DNA of 64,000 nucleotides from Xylogone sp. PMI_703 (GCA_021399445.1 JAJTUQ010000004.1:3286001-3350000); one strand, 5' to 3'; positions 1-11,588 are shown, counted from the first letter of the stretch. The notes: generated by a model not told the origin, from the letters alone. Program-made: numbers and translations.

Positions 1-2403
1 CCTTCAAGTTACCTTGAGACTTTGCCTTATTAACCAGAGGAAAACTACGTGTCGTCCCAGACGATCCAAAAGACTCAATTGAAGCCATCGAGGGCCGATG
101 CATTCGAGTGCTGTTCCAGTTCCCGGGAGGCGCACTAGCTCTACCTGATGCATTACCATGGATAAGAGGATCAAATGTGGCTCGCTTTGGTGTTGTAGAT
201 GCGCTTAGGCGACGGTCGACAACTTGTTGCACAGCGAAGCTCTCAAACTCCGCATTTTGCACAACCGCAGACGCACGTCCTTCATTAGCAGTCGCGAAGG
301 TAGCCAATGTCGAGATGGACTCCTTACTACCCCCTCGAGCATGGCCACGAGCCGTCCTTTCGTCGCCTTTTCCATCTTTCGATGTTGTATACACCACAGG
401 TCCCTTTGTCGTCTCAACTGACGTTTCCGAATCGAAACTTCCAGTACTATCACGCCGCCTAAGAGCTTGCTGGCTTATGGTGCCCATTGCGCTATGTAAG
501 AAGAAATGCTCATAATCAAATGCATCCTCTCGATCCTCATGGGATATCTGCTCTTGGGGAGCATCGTGGTATGTAGAAGCACCACTCTCGCTCTCATAAC
601 CATCCTCGTCATCTCCATTAACGCTCTCGTTAAACTCGGTTTCTGCATCACCTCCTGATTCCCTGGACTGCTCCTCATTAGCTGTATCGTAAGTTTCCTG
701 GTTTACAGCATCTCCGTTATGAGCAGTGTGCTCGCCATTTATAACAACGGAATTCCGGGTTCCCGTAAATTGACTCTCATGCACGTCTTCATAAATGCTT
801 GTGGCATCGGAATATTGAGAAATACGCTTCTGGTCTTCCATGATCTTATGGTCCTCTTCGCCTGGAGACTTTCGGGGTTGCTTATGATTAGGATCTTCAC
901 GAGTCCCTTGGCTCCAGGAAGGATGTCCAGTGCTGGCGTCCGTATTCAAAACTCCATTGGGGTGGTTTGGAACTTCTGTAAACTCGGCATTTGTAAAAGG
1001 ACTGGGTGTCCGTAAACTCTGCATACTCCGTCGTTTCATACTATCGTCTCTCGCTCTATCTCGTAGTGCGGAGAGTCTACCTTTAAGGTCTTGCATTTGG
1101 TTCTGAAGATCTCTCATCTGTAAAGCTGAAGATGACCTCGACATATTATGGTACTCGTTTGTTGGACTCAAATATCCGTCTTCATAACCAGAGCCACTAC
1201 TATTTCGAGTACCATTCATCCCGTGGACACCATCATCCTCACTCAGGGGCTCTAAGGGTGCCGCGACTCGAGGAGGCGATGGCCTAGTAGAAGGAGATAT
1301 CACTGAAGAAGGACGACTATTCTCTGCGCTTCTCGACCCTTCATACCTAACACTGTTCCCACTATTTCCCACATATCCAGCAGCACTTGCAGAACGAACA
1401 TACGGAGCGGCTTGCGCGTCCGCCTGTATTTCATTGTCACTGTGAACTCTAGAATGACCATGACCAGAAGCTGACTTTGGGGACGGAGGAGTGGTATGTG
1501 ATAGGCCGTTGGTGGAAGCTGCACCAGGCTGCGGGCTAATCCGTGCGTCGGGTCGCGTAGGTGAGGGGGTAGTTCTTGATAACGGACTGCTGCTGTGTAT
1601 TGACAATGATGGCGATGGTGAGGTATACAAGGAGCTCCGAGCGCGGCTTAAATTCCCTTCCATGTTCTAAAGGTTGCTGCATCAGTAACTTGTAAAATAT
1701 CTTTCAAGAATAATGATAATAAAATCGTTCCACTCACATTCAGCCTCCGCTTTGCATTCAGCAAGATCTGCTCCGCCCTCCGACTCAAGGCCACGCTAGT
1801 TTCTCCATCGTCGTCCCTGCCCTTCAGTGCATTGTTTGCCAGCCTCTCCGTCTCAGATGCCACAATCTGCTCGCTATAAGAATCTGCCACGCTCTCCTCG
1901 TCGTCACCCTGGAACACGCTATCATCGACACTAACTCCATCATCGAAATCTCCAAACATCTCCTGATTAGGGGCCGATGTGATCGTACTGGTTGATTCCA
2001 TGGACATCTTCCTCTCGTGCTCCTTGGGTCGTTGTCTCTTCGCAATGCCCTTGGCCGTGGGCCCGGTACTGTCTCGTAGGTGTGATACCTGGGCCCTCAT
2101 TGCTCGTCGCTCGGCGGGCTTGGGCAGCCTGCTAATCGTACTCTCCGTCTCCGTTACCTCTCCAATATCTGATAGCATGGTGCCATTGCCGTATATAATT
2201 GGCGTTATGGGCGTAACAGAACCCATCTGGCCGGTTCCCAGCGAGTAGGACATGTCTCCGCCCATGCCCCCGTTCCAGGCGTTTGAGTTCGAATCCAGAC
2301 TCAGCTGGGGCGGAGAATCGGGGGGAGAATCATAGCCCTCATACGGGAGGATCATGTCTGGATTCGTGAGGGTTGGGGAGGCAGGCAACGAAGGATAGGC
2401 CAT
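1..2403 (-). CDS. Large low-complexity fungal protein, 3' end outside window
   Basis: I do not recognise this protein. Two exons are visible: 1738-2403 (222 codons) and 1-1666, which stays open to the window edge, so the C-terminus lies outside. The 71-nt intron (1667-1737) has a GTGAGT donor and a TTTAG acceptor. Start chosen at 2403 (MAYPSLPASP); the frame also runs upstream to 2454 without a better ATG. The visible ~777 residues are Ser/Pro/Thr/Asp-rich and probably largely disordered. There are acidic patches and one short Gln/Leu/Arg-rich stretch (MRDLQNQMQDLKGRL, coded near 1100) that could form a coiled coil. No enzyme motif, signal peptide or membrane span is seen. A scaffold or regulatory role is only a guess. 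Shared promoter space with the GNAT gene to the right. Confidence 0.75.
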
Positions 2404-4296
2404 GGTGGTGGCCGTATTTATTGTTTGGATATGCATCGTGCCGCGCAAACACACGCCCGCGAAATACTGGAGAAGGCAGGTGCAGCGTGCCGAAAAGGAA
2501 GGGTTAGAAAGCAGCTGGCCCAGACACCAACGCCCGTCTGACGCAGTTTGAACCGCGGAGCGTCTGCAGTTCTATGTGTCGGTGGTACTGAATTTTTTTA
2601 GAAACCTTGGATCTCGAGGAGCGAGCGAGAAATGGGCAAGCGCGGCTCCAGTCTCAGAGATTAGATAGCTGCAGGGTGGACCAGGTTGCGAGGTGAGACG
2701 GGTATGAGAAGAGAGTGGTTGCAGGAAGGAAGACGATCTGGATCCACGTCGTGACTGTTGGGATTATTGCATAGCGGAAAAGACAGTACAGATTTGTTGT
2801 AGAGAATAGATAGGTTGTTCGGGAGCGTACAGGACAGTGGCTGCTAGGAGTAAGAAGAAAAACCACACGCACAAGGGTAGCGATAATACAGCTGGAGGAA
2901 GTATAATTTGGCTCGAAGATCACACAAGCAGCATCGTATCCGCACCGGTACTTTTTTCCACACCGTCTGAAAATGGGGATCAGCCATGCGGTACCTGGAT
3001 CACTCTGGTCCATCACTGCAGGGAGCAGGCTAGCCAATCAGAGGGCGAGTCACGCATATGTAATACAGAGAGGTCCGTCCTCCTAAGTACCAGTACCAGT
3101 ACCAGTAACTTATTGCCCTATAGCCATCCACAGTGCACAGCAATCTGCGATCCCGTGCGGATGTACCTGTGAGGCTCCTCCTTGCTCAAAACCACCCAGC
3201 AACGGTTTGACAGAAACAGCCTTGGAAGCACGACAGGGTAAAATCATCCATTCTGATGCAGTCAGCACATATATCACCCGCATTATTGTTATTGCAGCAG
3301 GTCCTCACTGCAATTACGGGGACGACTTCCTTATTCCCTCCAGCGCCAGCGCCCATATTCCACCGTTGCCAGAGCTAAGGCGGGCCCGCCGCTTCAGGGG
3401 CTGGAATAGGGGCTGGTGCCAGGCCGGCTTGACCCTGCCCCAGAGCCCCGTCCAGCCTGTTCGCGCCCGCGTCGAGGTTCGTGCACGCTTCTTCCTTCTT
3501 CTCTCTTTTTGTGCTTTTGGCCAAGCAGGTTCGTCTAATCTTGAAGTCTTACTGTATTGAGCATTGCGTAGAGGCTCCCGCCCCGCTAGGTGTCTAGATC
3601 GTCTAGATCCGTCTATCGCACTGGGCGCATGGCTAACCACAACGCGACAAGCTGCCAGACCAACCTGCCAAACCTACAACAAACATGCTGTTTGCCGGTG
3701 CGTTTTTAAGCGCGCTGCTGCTGTACCCGTATGGTAGAAGAGCACAAGGCAACCAAGCCGAGGCAATTGCAGCCGACTCTCATAGCACTGGGGATGACTA
3801 TTACGGTAATCATGAACCACAAGGAACCATGACTGCCTTCCCAGGCTTCAACTTTTTGATCGCAGCACATGCAAAACCTTGTGACTCTGGTCCACATTTT
3901 CCTGCTACTTCTACTACTTAAATACTGACAAGTGTATTGTGTACGGAGCTATCTCTCTGTAATGCGTTAATGTTAATAAACCCCATGACTCATGCCGAAA
4001 GCAAAAGGTGGGAGAGTTAAAATAGCTAAGGTAAGCTTTCAACTAGTTCAATGCCATTGCCATTGCCATCATAATCTGGCCTGTAGGCTCCTTACGGTTG
4101 CTTCTTTCTGTATATAATCCCCGTGGAGAGGTAGCAGTTTGTGGAAGAACCAAAATATCATAGGCAATTGCTTTCACACCTCGGTTTAAAGGAGAGAAAT
4201 CCTTTTCTTGTCAAAAGTGGAAAAAAATATATAAGGAAAAGAAGAGAACGAACATCCCCAGAAGCCTCCCTCAAACACAAAAATAACTCTCCAACC
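2404..4296. promoter_or_regulatory. Divergent intergenic region between the low-complexity protein gene and the GNAT gene
   Basis: About 1.9 kb between two divergent starts. It should hold both promoters. An open frame at 3685-3921 (78 codons, hydrophobic N-terminus) has no recognisable homology and unconvincing codon use, so I do not call it a gene. A short GTACCA tandem lies at 3087-3108. No TATA box or other element stands out. Confidence 0.5.
3087..3108 (+). repeat. GTACCA short tandem repeat
   Basis: Between three and four copies of a six-base GTACCA unit in intergenic DNA. A simple repeat; no function evident. Confidence 0.8.
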
Positions 4297-5181
4297 ATGT
4301 CCATCCCCGGCTTCACCCTCTCGCCCTGCACCCTAGACGACATCGAGTCCATGATCCACGTCTACCAAGCCGCCTTCGCCAGCAACCACTTCTCCAACCT
4401 CACCTTCCCCCCCGCCACCGTCGCCCCCGCCTCCAAGGCCGCCTGGCTCCGCAAGCGCTTCCTCAAATACTTCGCCCAGCCCGAGATCCGCAACTTCAAG
4501 CTCGTCGAGGACAGCACGGGGAGGCTCGTGGCCTGGACCCGCTGGGCCTTCCCGCACGTCTTCTCTGAGCAGGAGAAGGAGGAGCGGAGGAGGGAAGCTG
4601 AGCAGAAAGCTGCGTTGCCGTCCAATGAGAGGTGGCCTGAGGGCTCTAACTATGAGGCGTGTGAGTTGAAGTTTGGTGGGTTGGATGTGTATCGGCAGAA
4701 GTATGTTGATGGGGAGAATATGTATCGTACGTCTATTTTTATGTTTCTTTGGTTTCTATGTCTTTTAATTTACTTTTGCGTTATTTCCTCCCCCACCCCT
4801 TTTCGTTTCACCTGGCTATGGAATAGTGAAATCTCTTTTTACTCCTTTCATTTTGATTATCTCACTGGGAAAACTTGATTTATACAATGACAAACGTCAT
4901 TTTTAACTCACTGACGGATCGGAAAATATATAGATATTCATTTCCTGGCTACAGATCCTGCTTACCAGCGCAAGGGATTGGGGACTGTGTTACTCAAGCA
5001 TGGTCTCGATCTAGCGGATGCTGAAGGGAGAAAAGCATATATCGAAGCCACTGAGGATGGTCGTCCACTTTATCTTAAGCTGGGTTGGAAGGACCTTGAT
5101 CGATTAGTCGTGGACGCTTTTGGCGGTGATAGACCTGCGGTGAATTATATTATGATCAGAGATCCTCAGCCTATCAACTAA
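4297..5181 (+). CDS. GNAT family N-acetyltransferase
   Basis: Predicted acetyl-CoA-dependent N-acetyltransferase; substrate unknown. Two exons, 4297-4726 and 4934-5181, give 225 residues. The intron is 207 nt, long for this locus, with a GTACGT donor and a TATAG acceptor. The ATG at 4297 has a good CCAACC context. The GNAT signature sits at the start of exon 2: a beta-strand HIHFLAT, then Q155-R-K-G-L-G160, the acetyl-CoA pyrophosphate-binding loop, then helix TVLLKHGLDLADAEG and YIEATEDGRPLYLKLGW, typical of the fungal proteins related to puromycin-type acetyltransferases. The N-terminal half starts with a classic GNAT alpha1 region (LDDIESMIHVYQAAFASNHF). Exon 1 up to about 4620 is strikingly C-rich with C-ending codons, unlike exon 2. 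Convergent with the polymerase gene, with only about 140 bp between stops. Confidence 0.9.
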
Positions 5182-5320
5182 TGGCTAGAGATACCCGGTT
5201 TGTAAAATATATACAAAATGCATGTTCTAAAGAGCTACTTTAACCAATAGATGTATCCCAAACCATGGATATTTCCAATGAACCCATGTGTCTGCCGGCG
5301 TCTTTTGTGCGAGCATTTCC

Positions 5321-7483
5321 TTAGTGACATATTCGCTGTTCTGGGGGTCTCCATGGTACCCCCAAGATATCAAAAATCTTCTTTTCGTCCGCTCCCTCAA
5401 CCAATGTGCCTTGAGTTATTTTCTGCCGCTGTGGTCCTCTCATGACATCTTTCCACAGTCCTCGCTGGTTTAACCTGTATCCTTTCTTGCTAGCTAGCAG
5501 GCGAATGCTCCGATTAAAGATATCATCTCCGGTAAAGTATATCAATGCTGCCCCCAGCTCTGTGTCTGGTACCAGGAGAAGATCTATTCTTCTCCAGATC
5601 TGATCTTTAGAGCCTGGTAGCACACAACATCCATGGAACTTGGAATTAGATCCCGAATGGGTCAAGGAAGCTACTAGAAAACCGGCGTCGGTGAGTTTGT
5701 CAGTAAGTTGTTTCAAAAATGGCGCTAACTCTTTCCCAGAGGAAGTCTTTGGCTTTGTGAGGATGCAGTCTACATCTCCAGAGCTAGATGCTCCTCGTCG
5801 GTAACTACCTCCAATGATCACCTGCATAGCAGGATCAATCGACGTAGCATACTGCTCAACCACCTTGCCTAACGCAGCAACTTCTTCACGAGGAATTAGA
5901 GTATTAAAGTCATCATAATGGTCAATACCAATGCGTTGATTTTCGGTTAACGAGGCATGAGTCTTAAGATCCTCGAGCGTTTTATAGCCTTGTTCAACCC
6001 ACCTTGAGGCTTGACCGGGCCCCACCCCATAGATATTTGAGAATAACTGTAGAGTTTTATCAGCTGGATCTGACTTCGTATTGTCTAGTTTCCGTAGGGA
6101 CTGCGTTTGTGCAATCTCCTCGATTTTGAGAGCTAGACTTTCGCCTATGAATGGCAGCTTAGCGGCCTGCTCTGCGGTCGTTATTTTTGTTGTCTGTTTT
6201 CGAAGAGTACCAATCGCCATTCTATATGCTCTTGGACGCCATGTATCACTAGTTCGACCATAGTAATCGGACATCTCTTGGAGAATAGATATCGTGTGAG
6301 CATTTGGGTTCGATTCCGGAGTGACTCCAGTGCCTCCTTTCATACAACTGAAGTTCTCCTGATTCATGGCCCCCTTCGGAGCTTTCTTCGGCTTTGATTT
6401 GGAATTGCGTCGTCCCTGTAAATTTGAATCGTTGTCACTCAAGTCACTATTAGAACCCGAGTCATCTCGTGAAGATGGTCTACTATCTTCACTTTCATCA
6501 AGAGGAAGATGTTGAACACCTTTTGCGGACTTAATCGCTTCTTCGAGTTCATCCTTATTACCCTGTTGCAGTGTATTGGTTTCTCCTTTACTGTTTTCTT
6601 GAGGAGGTGGATCCTTTGGTTCACCCTCGACTGGACTATGATCTGACGACGACCGGAGAGTTGATAACGCCCGGTGTCCCGCAACATTCAGAACTGATCT
6701 AGATTCTGGACTCTCTGACCGGCGAGGGACATAATCCCATTTTCCCGGCTTCGACTGTCTCTGTTTGATTGCCATGGGACTGGAGCTTTGGGCAGCTGTA
6801 AGCTGAAGTTGTTTCTCTTCAGTCAGGTCTGGTTGGCCACGGAGAAAATATTGTTTCTGCTTGTAATTTAAAACTGCGCGAAAGGTGATGCAGTCAATTG
6901 GATAATTCTCATTTGTCATGGTGACACTTGCTGGCACCGCTTTGAGCTGGAGATATTTCATCACATCCTGATAGGTAAGGTTCTTGTCAACAACAATGTG
7001 TGTAACTTTTGGAGTGAATTCCTTTTCCCACAGAGCTCCATACTCTCTTGCTCTTGTGATTTGAATACGCCGCTGCTTTGCGATATCATTGGGTGGGATA
7101 TAATAGAAAGTAAAACCTCGAAAGATTTGCTGATCCTCAGGGACAAGCTTGATTGTAGGTTCTGCTCGTTTTCTTTTACCTAGCGAAGATGCTTTCTTCA
7201 TGCTTTCTGTAGGCTTTGCATTCGTTTCTGCAGTAGATACCTTTTGACTAGTAGTTGATTGCTCAGGTGTGCTCTTATTAGGAGGGAAAGATACTTTTCC
7301 CGCCGATACACCACCGGGACGGTTAGAAGTATTTGTAGTTTTTTCTGAGAAACCCGAGTGCCGTAGTGTTTCCACTGTTACCTGCTCATCGCCAGAGCTG
7401 TTCGCCAGGGCGTCAAGTTTCTCGAAGTATAACTCCTTGTCCTGTTCCAAAGTTATTTTGGAGGCCTGTCTCTGTGGGTACAA
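5321..7483 (-). CDS. pol4: Family X DNA polymerase with N-terminal BRCT domain (Pol4/lambda/mu-like)
   Basis: Gap-filling DNA polymerase expected to act in the nucleus in non-homologous end joining and base excision repair. The open frame is about 720 codons with no internal intron. Order of domains: disordered Lys/Ser-rich N-terminus; BRCT about residues 118-215 (IFRGFTFYYIPP, THIVVD); a long Ser/Pro-rich acidic linker; then the Pol X core about 391-717. The core has the 8-kDa and fingers helix-hairpin-helix motifs (LPFIGESLALKIEEI; YGVGPGQASRWVEQGY), the nucleotidyltransferase signature GGSYRRGASSSGDVD with catalytic D570 and D572, a third Asp (D634 in RRIDLLLV), and the usual thumb end (YFTGDDIFNRSIRLLA, GVPWRPPEQR). 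The frame opens at a TTG with no early in-frame ATG. The true start is probably the ATG at 7520, joined through a 40-nt intron (7472-7511), or less likely Met94. Scaffold interaction through BRCT is family knowledge. Confidence 0.93.
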   Translation of the reverse strand: MYPQRQASKITLEQDKELYFEKLDALANSSGDEQVTVETLRHSGFSEKTTNTSNRPGGVSAGKVSFPPNKSTPEQSTTSQKVSTAETNAKPTESMKKASSLGKRKRAEPTIKLVPEDQQIFRGFTFYYIPPNDIAKQRRIQITRAREYGALWEKEFTPKVTHIVVDKNLTYQDVMKYLQLKAVPASVTMTNENYPIDCITFRAVLNYKQKQYFLRGQPDLTEEKQLQLTAAQSSSPMAIKQRQSKPGKWDYVPRRSESPESRSVLNVAGHRALSTLRSSSDHSPVEGEPKDPPPQENSKGETNTLQQGNKDELEEAIKSAKGVQHLPLDESEDSRPSSRDDSGSNSDLSDNDSNLQGRRNSKSKPKKAPKGAMNQENFSCMKGGTGVTPESNPNAHTISILQEMSDYYGRTSDTWRPRAYRMAIGTLRKQTTKITTAEQAAKLPFIGESLALKIEEIAQTQSLRKLDNTKSDPADKTLQLFSNIYGVGPGQASRWVEQGYKTLEDLKTHASLTENQRIGIDHYDDFNTLIPREEVAALGKVVEQYATSIDPAMQVIIGGSYRRGASSSGDVDCILTKPKTSSGKELAPFLKQLTDKLTDAGFLVASLTHSGSNSKFHGCCVLPGSKDQIWRRIDLLLVPDTELGAALIYFTGDDIFNRSIRLLASKKGYRLNQRGLWKDVMRGPQRQKITQGTLVEGADEKKIFDILGVPWRPPEQRICH

Positions 7484-9261
7484 CCAACCATATCCAAGCT
7501 GCTTTTAAAACTGGATCCATAACGAATGTGTAAATAACAACGAAAAGAACAGAATGGGGTCTCTGCACGGATATATTGCTAGGCAGTCGAAGTCGTGATG
7601 ATTAGCCGGTACACTAACAAAGCGCTACACTCGGGAGGAGCAAACCCACTAATGTCGTGGTCACAGGCCCTATATTCGTGATTAAACGCGCTTGGCGCTT
7701 CAAAAGCTGCGCTGTGAGCATCTTGCTGAGAGATGTCGTATTTGTGAACAGTACTGAGCTGAAATACACATGAGATGAGAATAATGGCACTACATCGGCA
7801 ACACAATATGGATGTAGTTGATATTGTTCGTACTGTGAGAATTACATCATAAGATACTAGTCAAGGTATTAGCGTCCTCTTCACAAAGTAACTATGGTCA
7901 GACTGTTACACAAAAAAATAGGGGGATTAAATCTTTCCTTAGGAGTTCGGAATTATCACATGATTCCAGGACGCGTCTCAGCCGACTTTGAGAGCGATTA
8001 CATGAGCCCCTTGCTTGATGACAGCCGACTATCTTTCTTCACAAGACTCATCTAATTCGACGGGCGACGACGGGTACAATGCTAAGACTGCAGTCACCAC
8101 GACCACCACAAAAGTACCGTTGTCGGAAAATCTCGAAGGCTCAAGATTCCTACTTCGTCTTGGCCGTGGTAAAGCTATCATTTTTCTGAAACGCGTCGTA
8201 GGGGCGGGCTGTATCCAGACTTTTCGGAACCAATGCACAGGTTCACAGGCCATTCTTTTGAATAATATGTGACCATACACATCTATATTCAACTGCTATT
8301 ACTGGTCATTCTGATACGCAAAACAAGTGTCCAAAGATCAGAGCCTTCATTTTGAACGCATACAAACTTGTTAGAAGTTTATCATCAGACCTCCTAGGGT
8401 CTCTTCCATGGTAATCATGATTGAGGAAGTTTTTCCTTGGTCAAAAGAGAAATCTACGATTACTATCAACGTGGAGGTGCTGAGATTTCCTCTCATTGTG
8501 CTCGATTGGAAGTGGGTGTATGTGAGTTAGGATGACGGGTAGAATTTACGATTAGGCTCAACATGGCCATATATGTATGACAACGTTTTGAGAAGGTGGT
8601 ACTATCAGATATCTTCGTCGCATAAAGGCAATTCCCCCGCCCCCGCCCCCGCAAGGCTCCGGTAGACACAAGTAGCCATGTGGCTGGCGTCTCTTAGGTT
8701 GCAGTGGGAAAGAAGGCGGGAGAGAATGCAGAGTTAGAACGAAAGTAGATGGATTTGCCAAGTACATCTAGACATCAAGGCAGCCACAAGGCGAATGGCG
8801 GAAAATCTTCTGATTCGCGGACAATCTCGAGTAGGACTCTCCGCGACCCCAGAGTGAGCCACCGCCGAGGCGTCTGGGGTAGAAGAGTATGGGGTATGGG
8901 TTCACCGTCGCCAGCTAATACTCCGTCCAAGGCCTCGTACTATTGTAGGTCCTTGTGTGGTAGTAGATGAGGCCTATCATCCCCCAAGCGAGCTTTGACC
9001 CTCTTACCGCACCAGCCATTTGCTGTTCAGGATGACATTATTGATGGATTCTGTACTAGGTGTGGCCGTGGGCTTGACTCTTTCTTTCAGGTGTATATCT
9101 AGGGGTAGGCCCTCCCTAGACTTCGTCAGTGCTCTGGAGGACATCCATGAACCAGCTCCACACGTATTTCAGATCAGGGGTTATGTTGCAGTAATTGTCC
9201 ATTTTTCCAAAATTATCTTTGAATCTCAACTTCGGACTCGTTGGCTGTCCTGCTCCCCAGA
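7484..9261. other. Intergenic region upstream of the sugar transporter and the polymerase gene
   Basis: About 1.8 kb between divergent genes. It contains scattered short frames (for example 8015-8272) with no recognisable domain. The only clear element is a C-rich triple hexamer at 8634-8652, listed separately. No RNA gene or mobile element seen. Confidence 0.5.
8634..8652 (-). promoter_or_regulatory. Three contiguous CreA/Mig1-type sites (GCGGGG on minus strand)
   Basis: Three directly abutting CCCCGC hexamers at 8635-8640, 8641-8646 and 8647-8652. Read on the minus strand each is GCGGGG, which fits the CreA carbon-catabolite repressor consensus SYGGRG. The array lies about 610 bp upstream of the sugar-transporter ATG. 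The match is seen in the sequence; glucose repression of the transporter is an inference. C-rich simple repeat is the alternative explanation. Confidence 0.45.
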
Positions 9262-11038
9262 ATGCAGTTGCCAGACAAAACCAGGGTCTTTAACTGGTGT
9301 GTATATCACAGATATTCTAACTCTTCTAAGGCAACTGCTCATAAGAATTCAGGTACATATCTCTCGTAGCATCAGCATGCATGGTGCTATATGGATATGA
9401 TGCCTCCGTCTATAACTCTGTCCAGGGGTCAAAGCATTGGGTAGATTGGTTCAACGATCCAGTACGACCAGGTCCATATTTAGGTCAGACGCTTTATTTA
9501 CACTGTGTAGGACACTGAGAAAATTGGCGCCGTAAACACTGCCTACACTGTAGGAGCCATTGTTGCAGGGTGGTTCTTTGGTGGACCTCTTGCTGATAGG
9601 TTGGGGCGAAGATGGGGAATGGGAATTGGATGCTTCCTAACCATTATTGCAACCTTTATCCAGACATTCTCACCAAAGGGGCAACTCGGATGCTTCATTG
9701 CAGGCCGTGTCATCATTGGTCTCGGCCAGGGTATTGCTCTGAGTAAGTCATGTACCTTTGTCTGGGTGCTAATGTCTAGCATCTAATATCTGAATAGCCG
9801 CTGGTCCCGTCTATATTGGAGAACTTGCACCCCCACAGATTCGTGGTAAGATCATGGCTTTCTGGCAATTGTTCTATTCAGTTGGCTCCTTCATCGCGTA
9901 CTGGATAAATTATGCTTGTTCCCTGCACAGAGAATCTCTGGGTGAATGGGATTGGAAGATGGTCGTCATCTTCCAGATGTTAGTGCCCATCATCATTCTC
10001 GCGCTACTCCCATTCATTCCAGAGACACCCCGTTGGTACATCCAGCACGGCCAGCAAGTAGAGAAAGCACGTCAAGCATTGCGCCAAGTTCGGCCTACTG
10101 AGCAGGAGGTTGAAGATGAGATCCTAAGTATCCGAGAGGCTCTGGAGTTTGAAAAGGAGGCTATTTCCAGCTCATACACTGCTTTGTGGAAAGACCGTTC
10201 CGTTCGAAAGCGTCTTCTCCTTGCTTTCGTACTCAATATTGGCCAGCAGCTTACTGGCCAAGGAACACTCAATACTTATTCTACTGCAATCTATAAGAAG
10301 GTATTCACAGACTCCAGTACCATTGCACTTATCAATGCCCTCAACGCAACGTTTGGTATTATTTTCACCTTGAACGCCGCATGGACAGTCGATCGTTTTG
10401 GTCGTAAGTTCCTATTCATCGTCGGCGCACTCGGCATGGCGGTTTGCATGCTTTGTGTATCCTTGGTCGGTTTAGAGACGCCCACGCTTGCCGGAGGCGC
10501 GAAGTCAAAACCAGTCGGCATCTCGATTGTCTTCCTTCTATTCTTGTTTATCTTGTTCTACAAGCCATCCTGGGGAGCGACAGTCTGGATCTGGACATCC
10601 GAGGTCTTTTCCATGAATGTCCGAGCCCAAGCCGTTGGGATGTGCTCGCAGATGCAGAACGTGGCAAATTCGATATTCCAGCAGTTTTTCCCCACCTTCC
10701 TTGCGCATAAGGGATTGTAAGTTGCCCCGTTTCTGCACTGCTGTGACCTCAGACGTATCATTTCCATTAGAATTAACGCATGTTGTAGTAAAACCTTCTT
10801 TTTCTTCTTCGCTGTCAACATTCTTCTCGCTGTATTCGTTTGGTTTTTCATTCCTGAGACGAGAAAGGTCGCTCTGGAAGAGATTGATGTCCTCTTCGGT
10901 GGATCTAACCATGTTGAAAAGGGAGGTGATCTTCTTCATGTGGAAGACGCACATCATGCCCATGTCGGGGTTGATCATATTAAGCTTGCAGGATCTGATG
11001 GTGCAGAGGCACAGCAAGTCATTGAGCTTAAGGCATAG
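9262..11038 (+). CDS. MFS sugar porter (hexose/maltose/lactose-permease type)
   Basis: Plasma-membrane sugar:H+ symporter of the major facilitator superfamily; substrate not determinable. Five exons: 9262-9296, 9353-9461, 9511-9742, 9798-10716, 10789-11038, giving 514 residues. The introns of 56, 49, 55 and 72 nt keep frame. The exon 1/2 junction restores the expected first helix (VFNWYISLVASACMVLYGYD). Sugar-porter landmarks: YGYDASVYNSVQG in TM1; GGPLADRLGRRWG between TM2 and TM3; GRVIIGLGQGIALTAGPVYI, then GELAPPQIRGK; PETPRWYI; GQQLTGQGTLNTYSTAIY in TM7; VDRFGRKFLF; EVFSMNVRAQA; and PETRKVALEEIDVLF before the hydrophilic tail. Length is normal for the family. Carbon regulation is suggested by the CreA-like array upstream. 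Two transcription factor genes lie nearby downstream. Confidence 0.93.
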
Positions 11039-11588
11039 GCATTCTTACTTACGGTGGCAGGATGCTATATCTCTGAAGATTGGTTTATGTACCAGGTTAC
11101 GATGCATGGGTATGATATGTTCTGTTGCAAAATATTCCTAATGTAAGCATTGATGGTCCCGAGCAAGGGAATGCAACAATCATGACTTTACAGCCTTGGC
11201 TTGCTGTTCGACATATGTTTACATCATTTGCGCGCTGGTGATGTAATTTTTGAACTTCGTATTCTATAATCTATAGTTCGCCAGTCCTGAAACCTAAGGA
11301 CAGTCCATGAATGCGCTCAACCCGAAAAGGTCATAAACTAGTATACATCGGCTATCGGACAGAAGAATGCTAGAATTCCGCCCATATCGTCCAGGTTCGG
11401 AATTGGTATTTGCAGGCATAACTCAAACCCTCTCATCTAATGATGCTATGAGAGGATGAAACATAGCACAAACCAATAAAACAATGATCCTCTTCTTTCA
11501 CACTCTGCACCCGTTTTATTCTCTTCCCAAAGCTTCTACATTGGGTGCAATAGCTCTGTGTCTCGTGCGCTACCACCTATAGCTACTC
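11039..11588. other. Convergent intergenic region
   Basis: About 550 bp between the transporter stop and the stop of the two-TM membrane protein. Presumably 3' untranslated sequence of both. Nothing else seen. Confidence 0.5.

Noticed and set aside
3685..3921. 78-codon frame with a hydrophobic start, possible small secreted protein
   Set aside because: No convincing signal-peptide cleavage, no cysteines in pairs, no intron or homologue evidence; chance frame in a promoter region is likelier.
6300..6330. tRNA-like T-arm word (GGGTTCGATTCC)
   Set aside because: It lies inside the polymerase coding sequence and no acceptor, D or anticodon arm pairs around it. Similar words at 2288 and 12238 are also coding.
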